In this document: piece by piece, positions 16,663-25,612 of the stretch
Numbering within the stretch: position 1 is the first letter of the stretch
Layout: every line of letters begins with the position of its first letter
From: an uncultured Pelagibacteraceae bacterium
GTDB lineage: Bacteria > Pseudomonadota > Alphaproteobacteria > Pelagibacterales > Pelagibacteraceae
DNA: 35,944 nucleotides
Assembly: GCA_902569055.1 (NCBI GenBank)
Contig: CACFSU010000012.1
Span: 1 to 35,944, forward strand
Reading direction: 5' to 3'
Position numbers and translations under genes: made by a program
The notes under the pieces: generated by a model
What the model was told of the DNA's origin: nothing
The model's database searches: none
The model's input: the letters and a program-made list of their open reading frames with translations, nothing else

Positions 16663-17142
16663 TTATTTGTTTACCTTTTTTAATTTTGATGAGAATTTTA
16701 AGTTTTCATTATTAAATTTAGATTTATTTTTATTTATAAAATCATTCATAATTTTGATTTTTTCTTCCTCAAATTCTGCAACTTTCCTCTGATTAAGATC
16801 TACGTATAAAGCTAGAATTTCAATTGTTGAGGCAAGAAATTTTTTTTCTTTATGTATCATTTCCATTTTATATTGAAGTCGTTTTTTATCATGATCGAAA
16901 TAAACACAATTAATATCAACTTCGTCATCTAACTGAAGTTCTTGATTATAGGTGATATGAGACTCCACAATCATAGTGCTTTTTTTAGTTGTTTTTGCAG
17001 ACTGTTCTCCCATCTTAAAAATATTATTTAAAGTATCAGCGCCATACTTATCAAAAATTAAAAGATAATATGAAACATTCATATGATCATTATAATCAAT
17101 CCAATCTTTAATTACTTTTTGAGTACTTAAATAAACTGACAT
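16663..17142 (-). CDS. Thioesterase-fold (hot-dog) protein
   Basis: 159-residue 4HBT-family hot-dog protein. The catalytic-loop signature is WIDYNDHMNVSYYL near residue 15. The MIVESHITYNQEL beta-strand region follows, with a lysine/asparagine-rich C-terminal tail. Such proteins hydrolyse acyl-CoA or similar thioesters; relatives with this motif are found in carnitine catabolism. It sits between moaC (6-base gap) and moaD (1-base gap), an unusual place for a thioesterase. Its substrate is unknown. Confidence 0.82.
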   Translation of the reverse strand: MSVYLSTQKVIKDWIDYNDHMNVSYYLLIFDKYGADTLNNIFKMGEQSAKTTKKSTMIVESHITYNQELQLDDEVDINCVYFDHDKKRLQYKMEMIHKEKKFLASTIEILALYVDLNQRKVAEFEEEKIKIMNDFINKNKSKFNNENLKFSSKLKKVNK

Positions 17143-17148
17143 TAAATA

Positions 17149-17694
17149 TTAAAAAATGTTTTTTAGGAACCCAGGTAGACCATCTGGATTTTTCCATAAT
17201 CCACTTTTTCCACCTTCCTTAATTAACAACTTGACGTTATCAATTTTTAAATGGGGATTTACTATTTTACTTAAATCATAAATAGTTATTAGAGCAGCAT
17301 TAACGCCCATGATTGCTTCCATTTCAACACCTGTTTTAGCAACTGCAGATACTACACAAAAAACTTCAAGTGAATTATCAACTTCATTCATTATAATTTT
17401 AGTAGCAGTATGATCAATTGGAAGTGGGTGACATAAAGGAATTAGTTCACTTGTTTTTTTAACCCCTAATACAGCCGATACCTCAGCCAAAGTAATTGGA
17501 TCTCCTTTAGGCATCTTTTTATTTTTAATTAAATCAAAAACTTCTTTTCCTACATAAATTTTTCCAGAAGCTAATGCTCTTCTAAATGTTTCTTTTTTTG
17601 AAGAAACATCAACCATATTAAAAGAGTTTTTTTGAAATATTTCTTTTGCCCAATCTTTAAGTTCTTCTTGATTAACAATCTTTAAATTTTTCAT
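17149..17694 (-). CDS. moaC: Cyclic pyranopterin monophosphate synthase MoaC
   Basis: 181-residue protein; the MoaC core carries FRRALASGKIYVG, the SELIPLCHPLPIDH substrate-binding motif near residue 75, and AKTGVEMEAIMGVNAAL near residue 119. It completes synthesis of cyclic pyranopterin after MoaA. It has an N-terminal extension of about 20 residues and a C-terminal KSGLWKNPDGLPGFLKNIF tail. The start directly abuts the moaA stop. Confidence 0.95.
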   Translation of the reverse strand: MKNLKIVNQEELKDWAKEIFQKNSFNMVDVSSKKETFRRALASGKIYVGKEVFDLIKNKKMPKGDPITLAEVSAVLGVKKTSELIPLCHPLPIDHTATKIIMNEVDNSLEVFCVVSAVAKTGVEMEAIMGVNAALITIYDLSKIVNPHLKIDNVKLLIKEGGKSGLWKNPDGLPGFLKNIF

Positions 17695-18687
17695 TTAACC
17701 ACCAGTCTTTGAAAGATTTTTTGTTAATCCAGTTTCTCCAAGCTCAAGATAATGAGATTCTTTTTTAAACTTCATTTGTCCCAAAATTAGTTCTTTTAAT
17801 TCTTCAGTTTGATCGTCTTTTTGTAACAAATGTCTTATACTTATTCCAGTATTTCCAAACAAACAAAGCCTCAAGTCACCTTTTGATGTAATTCTAAGAC
17901 GATTACATGATTTACAAAAATCTTTAGAATATGGTGCGATAATTCCAAACTTACCTTTGTAATCTGGATTTATATAATTTAATGATGGACCTGCATCCTG
18001 GCCTAAGGTTTGATAAATCCACTTATTTTCGATTAAGTAATTTTTGAATATCTTAGATGAAATATGATATCTATTAAAATAATCTAAATTGTCTCCAGTT
18101 TGCATTAATTCAATATATCTAAAATTTACTTTATTAATTTTTATATATTCAGCCCAAGAATTAAAATCTTTTTTAGAAGAATTAACACCATTTAAAAGAA
18201 CTGCATTAATTTTAATATTATCAAAATTTAAACTTTGTAAAATCTCTATACCTTTTAGAATTTCAGGTAATCTGTCATGTTTTGTAATACTTTTAAATGT
18301 TTCCCTATCTAAACTATCAATACTAATATTAATTCCATCTAAACCACTATCAATTAGTAACTTTGCTTTTTGATCAAGATGATATCCATTCGTTGTAATG
18401 ACAATTTTTTTAATAGATGTTTCATTTTTTAAAATTTTTACAATTTCATAAAAATCTTTTCTAACTGTTGGTTCACCACCTGTTAATCTTATTTTCTGAA
18501 CTCCTAATTCAGAAAATCCTTTAGCCAACCTTCTAATTTCATCTATGTTAAGAAATTTTCTATTGTCACTCTTATCTGCTTGATAACCATTGGGTAGACA
18601 GTATCCGCATTTAAAATTACATACCTCAGTGATGGACATTCTTATATAAGGAAATTTTCTTCCAAAGTTATCTTGCAAATGTTGCAT
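17695..18687 (-). CDS. moaA: GTP 3',8-cyclase MoaA
   Basis: 330-residue radical-SAM enzyme, full length. The N-terminal cluster motif is EVCNFKCGYCLP near residue 21; LTGGEP binds SAM near residue 68. The C-terminal second 4Fe-4S cluster uses DFCKSCNRLRIT and LRLCLFG, and the protein ends in the essential Gly-Gly (SKTGG). It catalyses the first step of molybdenum cofactor synthesis from GTP and is the first gene of the seven-gene minus-strand operon. Confidence 0.96.
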   Translation of the reverse strand: MQHLQDNFGRKFPYIRMSITEVCNFKCGYCLPNGYQADKSDNRKFLNIDEIRRLAKGFSELGVQKIRLTGGEPTVRKDFYEIVKILKNETSIKKIVITTNGYHLDQKAKLLIDSGLDGINISIDSLDRETFKSITKHDRLPEILKGIEILQSLNFDNIKINAVLLNGVNSSKKDFNSWAEYIKINKVNFRYIELMQTGDNLDYFNRYHISSKIFKNYLIENKWIYQTLGQDAGPSLNYINPDYKGKFGIIAPYSKDFCKSCNRLRITSKGDLRLCLFGNTGISIRHLLQKDDQTEELKELILGQMKFKKESHYLELGETGLTKNLSKTGG

Positions 18688-18831
18688 AAAATAAACTTAT
18701 ACTAGAATTAATAATTAATAAATTTAAATAAATAGTAAAACTCAATAATGAATTTCAACCAAAAATTGTAATTTTTTTTATTTTTAAATTTTTTTAAAAT
18801 TTGATAATAATAATTAATTTGGAGGTCTTTT

Positions 18832-20049
18832 ATGAGCAAAAATAAATCTAAACTTAATTTAAATCGAAGAAATTTTTTAACCGGAACAGCTACTCTTGCT
18901 GGTATTGCTGCAACTGCTTCGGTTGTCCCTATAACTATTGCTAATGCAAATCATTCAGAGGGAACTAAAGGTTTACCTGATTTTATAAACTGGAAAGATA
19001 GAGATGCTTTAATTGTACATTCAGACAAAGGTATAGAAACTCATAGAAGTGCTATAGGTGAAAGTTTAATTACACCAAACAGAAATGTCTATATTAGAAA
19101 TAATATGCCAACTATGACTGATACGCAAATTGGTAAAAGAAATGATTGGAAAGTTTCTATCGAGGGAGTAAAGAATCCAAAAACTTTTACTTTAGGCCAA
19201 TTAAAAAAATTAGGACATACCACAATGGCTTCAATTTTACAGTGTTCAGGTAATGGAAGAGGTTTTTTTGAACATAAAGTTAGAGGATCTCAATGGAAAA
19301 CAGGAGCTGCAGCATGCGTTATGTGGACCGGGGTACCGCTAATGGCAGTAATTGATGCATGCGGTGGAATTAATAGGGATGCAGTTTTTATGACATCTTC
19401 AGGAGTTGATCACGAACCAACTGGCTTAGATCCAAAAAAAGCAATGGTAGAAAGATCAGTTCCAAAACAAGTTTACCAAGATGCAATGTTAGCCTGGGAG
19501 ATGAATGGTGTCCCACTGCCCAATGCACATGGAGGACCTTTAAGAATGGTTACTCCTGGATATTTTGGAATAAATAATGTTAAGCATCTTGGAAAAGTCG
19601 CTTTTACAACAAAGGAGTCGTCTGTAAAATATATGAAATCTAGTTACAGGATTTCACCGATAGGAAAAAAAGGATCTCAATATCCTTCTTGTTGGGAGAT
19701 GCCAGTAAAATCTTGGATAACAAGACCTACAGACGAAACAGGAATTACCAGAGCTGGAAAGGTTCAAATAGTTGGAGTTGCTATGGGCGGCACCAGAAAA
19801 GTAAGAAGTGTGAAAGTATCTGTTGATGGTGGAAAAAGTTGGAAAAAAGCAAAATTTATTGGACCTGATCTTGGAAAATATGCTTGGAGACAGTTTGTTT
19901 TAGAAACAACTTTATCCACAGGTAGATATAATATTGCTAGTTTAGCCTCAAATGGTCCAGATAAGCAGCCTGAGCTAAGAATGGAAAACAGAAGAGGTTA
20001 TGCTCATAATGGTTGGAAAGACCATAGCGTGAATGTTACTGTAGTATAG
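18832..20049 (+). CDS. sorA: Sulfite dehydrogenase molybdenum subunit (SorA/SoxC-like)
   Basis: 405-residue periplasmic sulfite-oxidase-family enzyme. A Tat signal (NRRNFLTGTATLAGIAATA) is followed by the Moco domain with Mo-ligand Cys138 in LQCSGNGRGFF, substrate-site residues in RMVTPGYFG, and a C-terminal Mo-co dimerisation domain (VSVDGGKSWKKA). It oxidises sulfite to sulfate, or a related sulfur compound. A GGAGGT ribosome site precedes the ATG. A monoheme cytochrome c gene follows after 27 bases, as in sorAB. SoxC is the main alternative, but no other sox genes are visible. Confidence 0.88.
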   Translation: MSKNKSKLNLNRRNFLTGTATLAGIAATASVVPITIANANHSEGTKGLPDFINWKDRDALIVHSDKGIETHRSAIGESLITPNRNVYIRNNMPTMTDTQIGKRNDWKVSIEGVKNPKTFTLGQLKKLGHTTMASILQCSGNGRGFFEHKVRGSQWKTGAAACVMWTGVPLMAVIDACGGINRDAVFMTSSGVDHEPTGLDPKKAMVERSVPKQVYQDAMLAWEMNGVPLPNAHGGPLRMVTPGYFGINNVKHLGKVAFTTKESSVKYMKSSYRISPIGKKGSQYPSCWEMPVKSWITRPTDETGITRAGKVQIVGVAMGGTRKVRSVKVSVDGGKSWKKAKFIGPDLGKYAWRQFVLETTLSTGRYNIASLASNGPDKQPELRMENRRGYAHNGWKDHSVNVTVV

Positions 20050-20076
20050 AATATCAAAAATACTTGAAGTTAATTA

Positions 20077-20406
20077 ATGAAAATTAAAAGTTTTTTATTA
20101 ATTTTACTTTTTTCTGTAATATCTAAAATTCATATTTCATTTGCTGATGAAGCAAAAATGAAAAAAGGTCTAGAAATTTTTAATGAAAAAGCTGCATGTG
20201 CAGCATGTCATATTCTAAAGGCAGCAGGTTCTGAGGGTAATATAGGTCCTAATTTAGATACAGTAGATGGTTTAACCCAAGCTTCAGTAATTGATATTGT
20301 GACTTATGGTCTTGGTGTCATGCCAGCATTTGGAGAAGATGAAATTTTAACAGAAGAAGAAATAGTTATTGTTTCATTTTATGTTGCAAATTCTGTAGGT
20401 AAATAA
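20077..20406 (+). CDS. sorB: Monoheme cytochrome c (SorB-like)
   Basis: 109 residues with a cleavable signal peptide (hydrophobic core then HISFADEA). A single CAACH heme site lies near residue 43 and the probable distal Met in GVMPAFGEDE near residue 86. It is a small class I cytochrome c that would accept electrons from the preceding molybdoenzyme and pass them to an oxidase. The symbol is by context; SoxD proteins are usually larger. Confidence 0.85.
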   Translation: MKIKSFLLILLFSVISKIHISFADEAKMKKGLEIFNEKAACAACHILKAAGSEGNIGPNLDTVDGLTQASVIDIVTYGLGVMPAFGEDEILTEEEIVIVSFYVANSVGK

Positions 20407-20409
20407 TTA

Positions 20410-20445
20410 TTTTTCCCCTTTAACAATTTTATTAAAGGGGAAAAA
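20410..20445. other. Perfect 14-bp hairpin between convergent genes
   Basis: TTTTTCCCCTTTAA (20410-20423) and TTAAAGGGGAAAAA (20432-20445) form a perfect stem with an 8-base loop between sorB and the convergent GYD gene. On either strand the A-run lies in the 3' arm and the T-run in the 5' arm, so it is not a textbook intrinsic terminator. It could stabilise the 3' ends of both transcripts. Confidence 0.75.
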
Positions 20446-20449
20446 GAAT

Positions 20450-20773
20450 TTATTTGCCAACTGGTCTATATGATGCAGCGGCTTTAGAAGCTATTTCAGC
20501 AGCTTTATTCATATCCATTTGTTCCATTATAATCATATCTTTAATGGTTCCTGTTGCTTCCATAAGCATTTTCATTCCTGCGGCAGTTTCAAAATTTGAA
20601 CCTTCAACTATAGCAATGAAATCATACGTTCCTCTTAGAGTCATCATTTCTATTAATTTTGCACCTGCAGCTTCGGTTATTTTCTTAGCTGCTTCTTGTC
20701 TATTATCTGTAGGATTTTTTACGAACCCTCCAAGACCTTGTTCACTATATCTTCCTAATACTATAAACTTCAT
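20450..20773 (-). CDS. GYD-domain protein
   Basis: 107-residue ferredoxin-like-fold protein with the GYD signature: KFIVLGRYSEQG at the start, then LRGTYDFIAIVEG near residue 47 and MKMLMEATGTI near 67. The C-terminus is alanine-rich (AAEIASKAAASYRP). The family has no settled function and probably forms dimers or trimers. It has a strong AAAGGAG ribosome site and stands alone between the sorAB pair and the divergent aldehyde dehydrogenase. Confidence 0.87.
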   Translation of the reverse strand: MKFIVLGRYSEQGLGGFVKNPTDNRQEAAKKITEAAGAKLIEMMTLRGTYDFIAIVEGSNFETAAGMKMLMEATGTIKDMIIMEQMDMNKAAEIASKAAASYRPVGK

Positions 20774-20878
20774 ATTAACTCCTTTCTTTTATAAATATAG
20801 AATATCATTGTTACAAACTAATTTAATCTGTAAAAATTGCACAGTAGACACAACTTATAGTAATGTTAGATTGAAATT

Positions 20879-22321
20879 ATGTACGAAAAATTTGGACAAT
20901 TTTTTAATGGTAAATGGCAACAGTCATCAGATAAAGGAACTTATGAAGTTATTAATCCTGCTAATGAAGAAATTTTAGGACATGTTTCGAAAGCTACGTC
21001 AAAAGATGTAGACGCAGCATTAAAGTCAGCTGAAAAAGGATTAGAAGTTTGGAAGAAAACTACTCCTTGGCAAAGATCTTATATTATTAGACGAATTGCA
21101 GATAAGATTAGAGAAAAACAGGATGTTCTATCTAAATGGATGACGTTAGAAGTTGGAAAACCTTTAATAGAAGCAAAAGGTGAAATAGCTGGAGCAGCAG
21201 ATATTTTTGAATGGAATGCTGAAGAAACTAAAAGAATTTATGGTCAAACTGTAGAAAGTAGATTCAAAGATACTAGGGTTCATGTTTATTATCAACCAGT
21301 TGGAGTGGTTGCTGCATTGACCCCATGGAATTTTCCAGCAGTGCTTTCAGCTAGAAAAATTTCAACAGCTCTAGCTGCTGGTTGTTCTGTTATTATTAAA
21401 CCAGATGTTATAACTCCAGGTGTTGTTATGGAGATGGTAGATATTTGTAGAGAATGTGGTGTACCTCCAGGTGTAGTAAATCTCTTATCTGGCGATCCGC
21501 CTAGTATAGCTCAACAACTAATTGCGTCTGATATAGTAAAAAAGATTTCTATTACAGGTTCATCAAGAGTTGGAAAATTAATATTAAAACAAGCTGCAGA
21601 TAAAGTTCAAAGAGTAACTATGGAGCTATCAGGACATTCGCCTTTTATTGTATTTGATGATGCAGATATAAAAAAAGCTGCAGATATGGCTATAGCTGCT
21701 AAATTCAGGAATAACGGTCAAGTATGTATATCTCCTAACAGATTTTATATTCATGAAAGTAAAAAAGAAGAGTTTGTAAACTTATTTATTGATAAAACTA
21801 AAAAGTTAAAAATTGGAAACGGTATGGATCCAGATACTCAATTAGGTCCATTAACAACAGAAAAAAGATTAAATGAAGTTGAAGAATTAGTAGAAAAAAC
21901 AAAAAAAGAGGGAGCAAAAGTTTTACTAGGTGGCAAGAGACCAGCTGGTTTTAATAAAGGATTTTTTTATGAACCAACTATATTTGATAACGTTAAAGAC
22001 GATTTTACAATAATGAAACAAGAACCTTTTGGACCATTAGTTCCAATGCTATCATTCAAGTCTTTGGATGAAGTAATTAAAAGAGCGAATAACCATGAAC
22101 TTGGGTTGTGTAGTTATGTTTGTACAAATTCTATGGAAACTGCTCATATAGTATCTGAGCAATTAGAAACAGGGTCTGTAGCGGTTAATACTGGAGTTGT
22201 AGCAATTGCTGAGGCTCCATTTGGAGGGATTAAACAAAGTGGATACGGTAGAGAAGGTGGATCTAATGCTATTAAAGATTATTTAAATGTTAAATACACA
22301 CATCTTGGTATTAAGGGATAA
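20879..22321 (+). CDS. NAD(P)-dependent aldehyde dehydrogenase (succinate-semialdehyde-type)
   Basis: 480-residue aldehyde dehydrogenase, the GabD length. Features are the cofactor-binding ALTPWNFPAVLSARK, ITGSSRVGK, the general base Glu249 in MELSGHSPF and the nucleophile Cys283 in NGQVCISPNRF. The C-terminal PFGGIKQSGYGREGG is standard. It oxidises an aldehyde to an acid; overall resemblance is to succinate-semialdehyde dehydrogenases. The Ser in MELSG (usually Gly) and the SPNRF after the catalytic Cys are mild departures, so the substrate is left open. It may be co-transcribed with ccdA 20 bases on. Confidence 0.9.
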   Translation: MYEKFGQFFNGKWQQSSDKGTYEVINPANEEILGHVSKATSKDVDAALKSAEKGLEVWKKTTPWQRSYIIRRIADKIREKQDVLSKWMTLEVGKPLIEAKGEIAGAADIFEWNAEETKRIYGQTVESRFKDTRVHVYYQPVGVVAALTPWNFPAVLSARKISTALAAGCSVIIKPDVITPGVVMEMVDICRECGVPPGVVNLLSGDPPSIAQQLIASDIVKKISITGSSRVGKLILKQAADKVQRVTMELSGHSPFIVFDDADIKKAADMAIAAKFRNNGQVCISPNRFYIHESKKEEFVNLFIDKTKKLKIGNGMDPDTQLGPLTTEKRLNEVEELVEKTKKEGAKVLLGGKRPAGFNKGFFYEPTIFDNVKDDFTIMKQEPFGPLVPMLSFKSLDEVIKRANNHELGLCSYVCTNSMETAHIVSEQLETGSVAVNTGVVAIAEAPFGGIKQSGYGREGGSNAIKDYLNVKYTHLGIKG

Positions 22322-22341
22322 AAATTAATTATTATTTATAA

Positions 22342-23049
22342 ATGTTTGAGATTTTAATTGCTTTTGGAGCAGGACTGATAAGTTTTTTATCTCCATGCGT
22401 TTTACCTTTAATTCCTGGATATATTTCTTATATATCTGGACAGTCACTTAAAGAAATTTTAAATTCTAAAAAAATAAAGTTTTTCCCGTTAATTTTATTT
22501 TGTTTGGGTTTTTCATCTGTTTTTGTAATTTTAGGAGCGTCTGCCTCTTTTCTAGGTCAAGCATTTTTAAAAAATTCAGAAATTTTAAGAATAATAGCGG
22601 GAATTATAATTGTTATATTTTCACTTCAATTAATTGGAGTAATTAATATCCAATATTTAAATTTCGAAAAAAGATTTAATGCAAAAGAATCTAGATATAT
22701 ATTGTTTCCTTATCTAATCGGACTTGCTTTTGGCTTTGGATGGACACCTTGCATTGGACCTATTTTAGGATCTATTTTAGCTTTAGCCTCTATTGAAGAA
22801 ACGTTGTCTAGAGCAGTAATATTGTTAATATTTTATTCTTTAGGACTAGCAATACCTTTTGTTTTATCGGGCTATTTAATTCAAAAATTTTTACTATTTT
22901 CTAAAAATTTTAAGAAAAATATAAATTTGATTTCAAAAATTGGTGGAATAATTCTTTTAATTACAGGTATTTTAATTTTAACTAATCAATTACAAGTAAT
23001 TGGATTTTATATAATTGAAATCTTTCCTTTTATGCAAAACTTTGGTTAA
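22342..23049 (+). CDS. ccdA: Cytochrome c biogenesis protein CcdA
   Basis: 235-residue inner-membrane protein with six or so helices and the two redox cysteines of CcdA/DsbD-beta, in LSPCVLPLIPGYISY near residue 18 and GWTPCIGPILGS near residue 137. It moves reducing power from cytoplasmic thioredoxin to periplasmic thiol proteins, for example to keep apocytochrome c cysteines reduced. Full length for the family. Followed after 8 bases by the flavodoxin-fold gene. Confidence 0.92.
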   Translation: MFEILIAFGAGLISFLSPCVLPLIPGYISYISGQSLKEILNSKKIKFFPLILFCLGFSSVFVILGASASFLGQAFLKNSEILRIIAGIIIVIFSLQLIGVINIQYLNFEKRFNAKESRYILFPYLIGLAFGFGWTPCIGPILGSILALASIEETLSRAVILLIFYSLGLAIPFVLSGYLIQKFLLFSKNFKKNINLISKIGGIILLITGILILTNQLQVIGFYIIEIFPFMQNFG

Positions 23050-23057
23050 AAGTATTA

Positions 23058-23639
23058 ATGAAAATTTATCAAATTGACTCAAGCGCAAGAAAAAAAGGCT
23101 CAACTTCCAGAGCACTTGCAAAAAAACTCTTAGATAAAATAAAAAGACCTGATGATGAAGTAATTTATAGAGATTTAGACGATGAAATGTTATTCGTAAG
23201 CGGATTGACCGAATCTGGGATGAAAATTGATAAAAAAGATCAAACAGAACATCATAGAAAAATGTTTGAATTATCTAATAGATTAGTAAAAGAACTTAAA
23301 GAGAGTGACACTATAATAATTTCTGCACCAATCTATAATTATGGTCCTCCAGCAACACTTAAAGCTTGGTCAGATCTTACTGCTAGAGTAGATGAAACAT
23401 TTAGATTTCTTCCCAACGGAAGAAGAGAAGGATTATTAAAAAATAAAAGAGCCTATTTAGTAATTACATCTGGGGGAACTAAATTGAATAGTGAAGAGGA
23501 TTTTTTAACACCTTGGTTAAAATTTATTTTAAATTTTTTTGGAATCAAAAAAATTGATATAATAAGCGCTGATCAAATGGCACTAGATTATGAAAAATCA
23601 ATAAAAGAAGCCGAAGAACAAATAGAAAAAATTATCTAA
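23058..23639 (+). CDS. FMN-dependent NADH-azoreductase-like flavodoxin-fold protein
   Basis: 193-residue Flavodoxin_2 protein. Signatures are the FMN phosphate loop IDSSARKKGSTSRAL at residues 7-21, ISAPIYNYGPPATLKAW near residue 94 and VITSGGT near residue 135. This is the AcpD/AzoR family, which reduces quinones or azo compounds with NAD(P)H in the cytoplasm. The true substrate is unknown. The 3' end overlaps the convergent dioxygenase gene by 4 bases. Confidence 0.87.
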   Translation: MKIYQIDSSARKKGSTSRALAKKLLDKIKRPDDEVIYRDLDDEMLFVSGLTESGMKIDKKDQTEHHRKMFELSNRLVKELKESDTIIISAPIYNYGPPATLKAWSDLTARVDETFRFLPNGRREGLLKNKRAYLVITSGGTKLNSEEDFLTPWLKFILNFFGIKKIDIISADQMALDYEKSIKEAEEQIEKII

Positions 23640-24739
23640 AGATTAAGTTTTCTTTTTAAATGTTTTAATTTACCCTCGGTGCTATCATAATCTATATAAC
23701 AACCTTGTAAAAATCTATCTCCTTCATTTGTATCAAAAGATGTTCTTCCATGAAGTGATCTATAATTATCCATCATAAGAAGATCTTTAGGTTCTAATCT
23801 AAATTCAATTCGATATTTTTCAGAATTATACATTTCAGATAATTTTTTACGTGCCCTGTAATACATATCTAGTTTTTCTTTATCAAGTACTGGAACATAG
23901 TCTAATCTTGGACTAAATCTTACTTGTTTAAATGTTTTGTCATCATTTAATTTAATTAATTCTGACCAGTCTTCTAATACAACTTCTTTATCTATAAATT
24001 TAAATTTTACCTTAACTTCTGTTAAAATTTTATATAGATCCGGATTTTCTATTTTTAAATCTTCAGTAACAGTAAAACCATCTACTAATGTTGAATGTCC
24101 TCCGCTAACTTCATTTTGAATACAATGAAGCAGCTGAATACAAGGAACTGGATTTCGATAAGGATTATCAGTATGAGGAGATAGATGTAAAGAGGTATAA
24201 GCGAGATCATTTGGTGCAGGTTTTGATTTTACATCAAAATATTCTCCAAAATTTGTTCTTCGAACACTTCCAATAGAGTTTGCAAATTTAACTATAAAAT
24301 TATCTTCTGTAGGCACATTTTTAATTATTACAAATCCAAATTGATAAAATGAAATAAGTAAATCATGCAATTTTTTACTTTCAAAAAAATTATTTTCATA
24401 ATTAAAATTTTTAAACTTTTTTAAAGACGAGTCCCATTTTATTTTTTTAATAGATTTAATTGTATTATCTTCATTAGAAAATTCTTGAGCTAATCTTTCA
24501 ATTTCTAATTTTAAGTTAACTCCATCATTAAAATTTATTTCTAGGAATTTTTTGGTAATAATAGCTTTATTGATTAGTATATTGTTATCAAGGTGCGTTG
24601 GGTCAAATAATCTTTGTTGAGTGCCTTTATCTAGAAATTCTTCACCATTTACTCTTTCTCTAAGCCAAAAAGGGTGAATCTCTTTTTTTAAACCCTTATT
24701 TTCAAAATAAATTTTATTATCTTCCAGTTCTATTTTCAT
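23636..24739 (-). CDS. Gamma-butyrobetaine dioxygenase-like Fe(II)/2-oxoglutarate oxygenase
   Basis: 367 residues: an N-terminal GBBH-like domain (IHPFWLRERVNGEEF, TQQRLFDP) and a C-terminal TauD domain. The iron-binding His-x-Asp is in LSPHTDNPYRNPVP and the distal His in MDNYRSLHGRTSF; the 2-oxoglutarate arginine is probably in EGDRFLQGCYID. Relatives hydroxylate gamma-butyrobetaine (carnitine synthesis), trimethyllysine or trimethylaminoethylphosphonate, so a quaternary-ammonium substrate is likely. Single-gene unit. Confidence 0.88.
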   Translation of the reverse strand: MKIELEDNKIYFENKGLKKEIHPFWLRERVNGEEFLDKGTQQRLFDPTHLDNNILINKAIITKKFLEINFNDGVNLKLEIERLAQEFSNEDNTIKSIKKIKWDSSLKKFKNFNYENNFFESKKLHDLLISFYQFGFVIIKNVPTEDNFIVKFANSIGSVRRTNFGEYFDVKSKPAPNDLAYTSLHLSPHTDNPYRNPVPCIQLLHCIQNEVSGGHSTLVDGFTVTEDLKIENPDLYKILTEVKVKFKFIDKEVVLEDWSELIKLNDDKTFKQVRFSPRLDYVPVLDKEKLDMYYRARKKLSEMYNSEKYRIEFRLEPKDLLMMDNYRSLHGRTSFDTNEGDRFLQGCYIDYDSTEGKLKHLKRKLNL

Positions 24740-24805
24740 TTAACAAGTAGATGATTATTTAAAATTTAGCTTTAATCAATAGTAATTAAATAGTATTAGT
24801 GATTC

Positions 24806-25612
24806 GTGCACACGTTAAAATCTTCAGATTATAAAGTTTTTTCTAAATTTTTAGATAATTTAGCTATTAAGCTTACAAGGTTTTATTATTCCAAATTGAA
24901 AAAACCCTTTAAAATTACTAATAAACTTAAAGGAAAAGGATATGATCCAGTTACAAGTGTAGATAAAGCTTTTGAAAAATTCATAAGAGAAGAAATAAAA
25001 AAAAAATTTCCAAATCATCAAATTATAGGAGAGGAATTTGGTCATAAAAAAACTAAAAGTGATTTCACATGGGTATTAGATCCTATGGATGGCACAAGAT
25101 CTTTTGTAGTTGGAAATCCTACTTGGAGTAATTTAATATCGTTAAATTATAAAAGTAATCCTATTTTAGGTCTTGCAAATTTTCCGGTGTTAAATAAATA
25201 TTATTTTAATATTTCTGAAAAATCATCTTATGTTTGTGAGAATGGTAAAAAAAGAAAAATTAATGTAAACAAAGCTGCAAAATTTACTAATATGAAAATG
25301 GCAGCTGCATTTCATGGATATTTAAGTTTAGATAAACAAAAAAAAATTCCCAAGATTCTAAAATTAATGCAATTTCCTTGTGTTGATGCTTTAAGCTATT
25401 GTCATCTTTGTGAAGGAAAAATAGATGTTGTTTTACAGTGTTCAAATAAAATCTGGGACATTCATCCTGTCATTCCAATAATGAAAGCAGCAGGGGCAAT
25501 AGTTAGTACTTGGAATAATGACAATCCTAAAAAAGCTGGAAACATAATATGTTCATCAAATAAAAGTGTTCACAACAAAATTCTTAAAATTTTAAAACCT
25601 GTCTCTAAGTAG
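24806..25612 (+). CDS. Inositol monophosphatase-family phosphatase (HisN-like)
   Basis: 268-residue metal-dependent phosphatase. Metal-binding residues are in DPVTSVDKAFE, the GEEFG motif near residue 76, DPMDGTRSF near residue 92, and WDIHPVIPIMKAAG near residue 212. HisN-type histidinol-phosphatases share this pattern, but inositol phosphatase or sugar-phosphate phosphatase are also possible. The start is a GTG at 24806: the in-frame codon two before it is TGA, and no early ATG exists. The 3' end overlaps the SMR gene by 8 bases. Confidence 0.85.
   Translation: MHTLKSSDYKVFSKFLDNLAIKLTRFYYSKLKKPFKITNKLKGKGYDPVTSVDKAFEKFIREEIKKKFPNHQIIGEEFGHKKTKSDFTWVLDPMDGTRSFVVGNPTWSNLISLNYKSNPILGLANFPVLNKYYFNISEKSSYVCENGKKRKINVNKAAKFTNMKMAAAFHGYLSLDKQKKIPKILKLMQFPCVDALSYCHLCEGKIDVVLQCSNKIWDIHPVIPIMKAAGAIVSTWNNDNPKKAGNIICSSNKSVHNKILKILKPVSK

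Noticed and set aside
18688-18831. Molybdenum-cofactor riboswitch between moaA and sorA
   Set aside because: The spacer is AT-only tracts with no GC-bearing stems; nothing resembling the Moco RNA is visible.
20788-20816. TTGTAA/TATAAA promoter for the GYD gene
   Set aside because: Spacing is right, but transcription would start on top of the ribosome-binding site.
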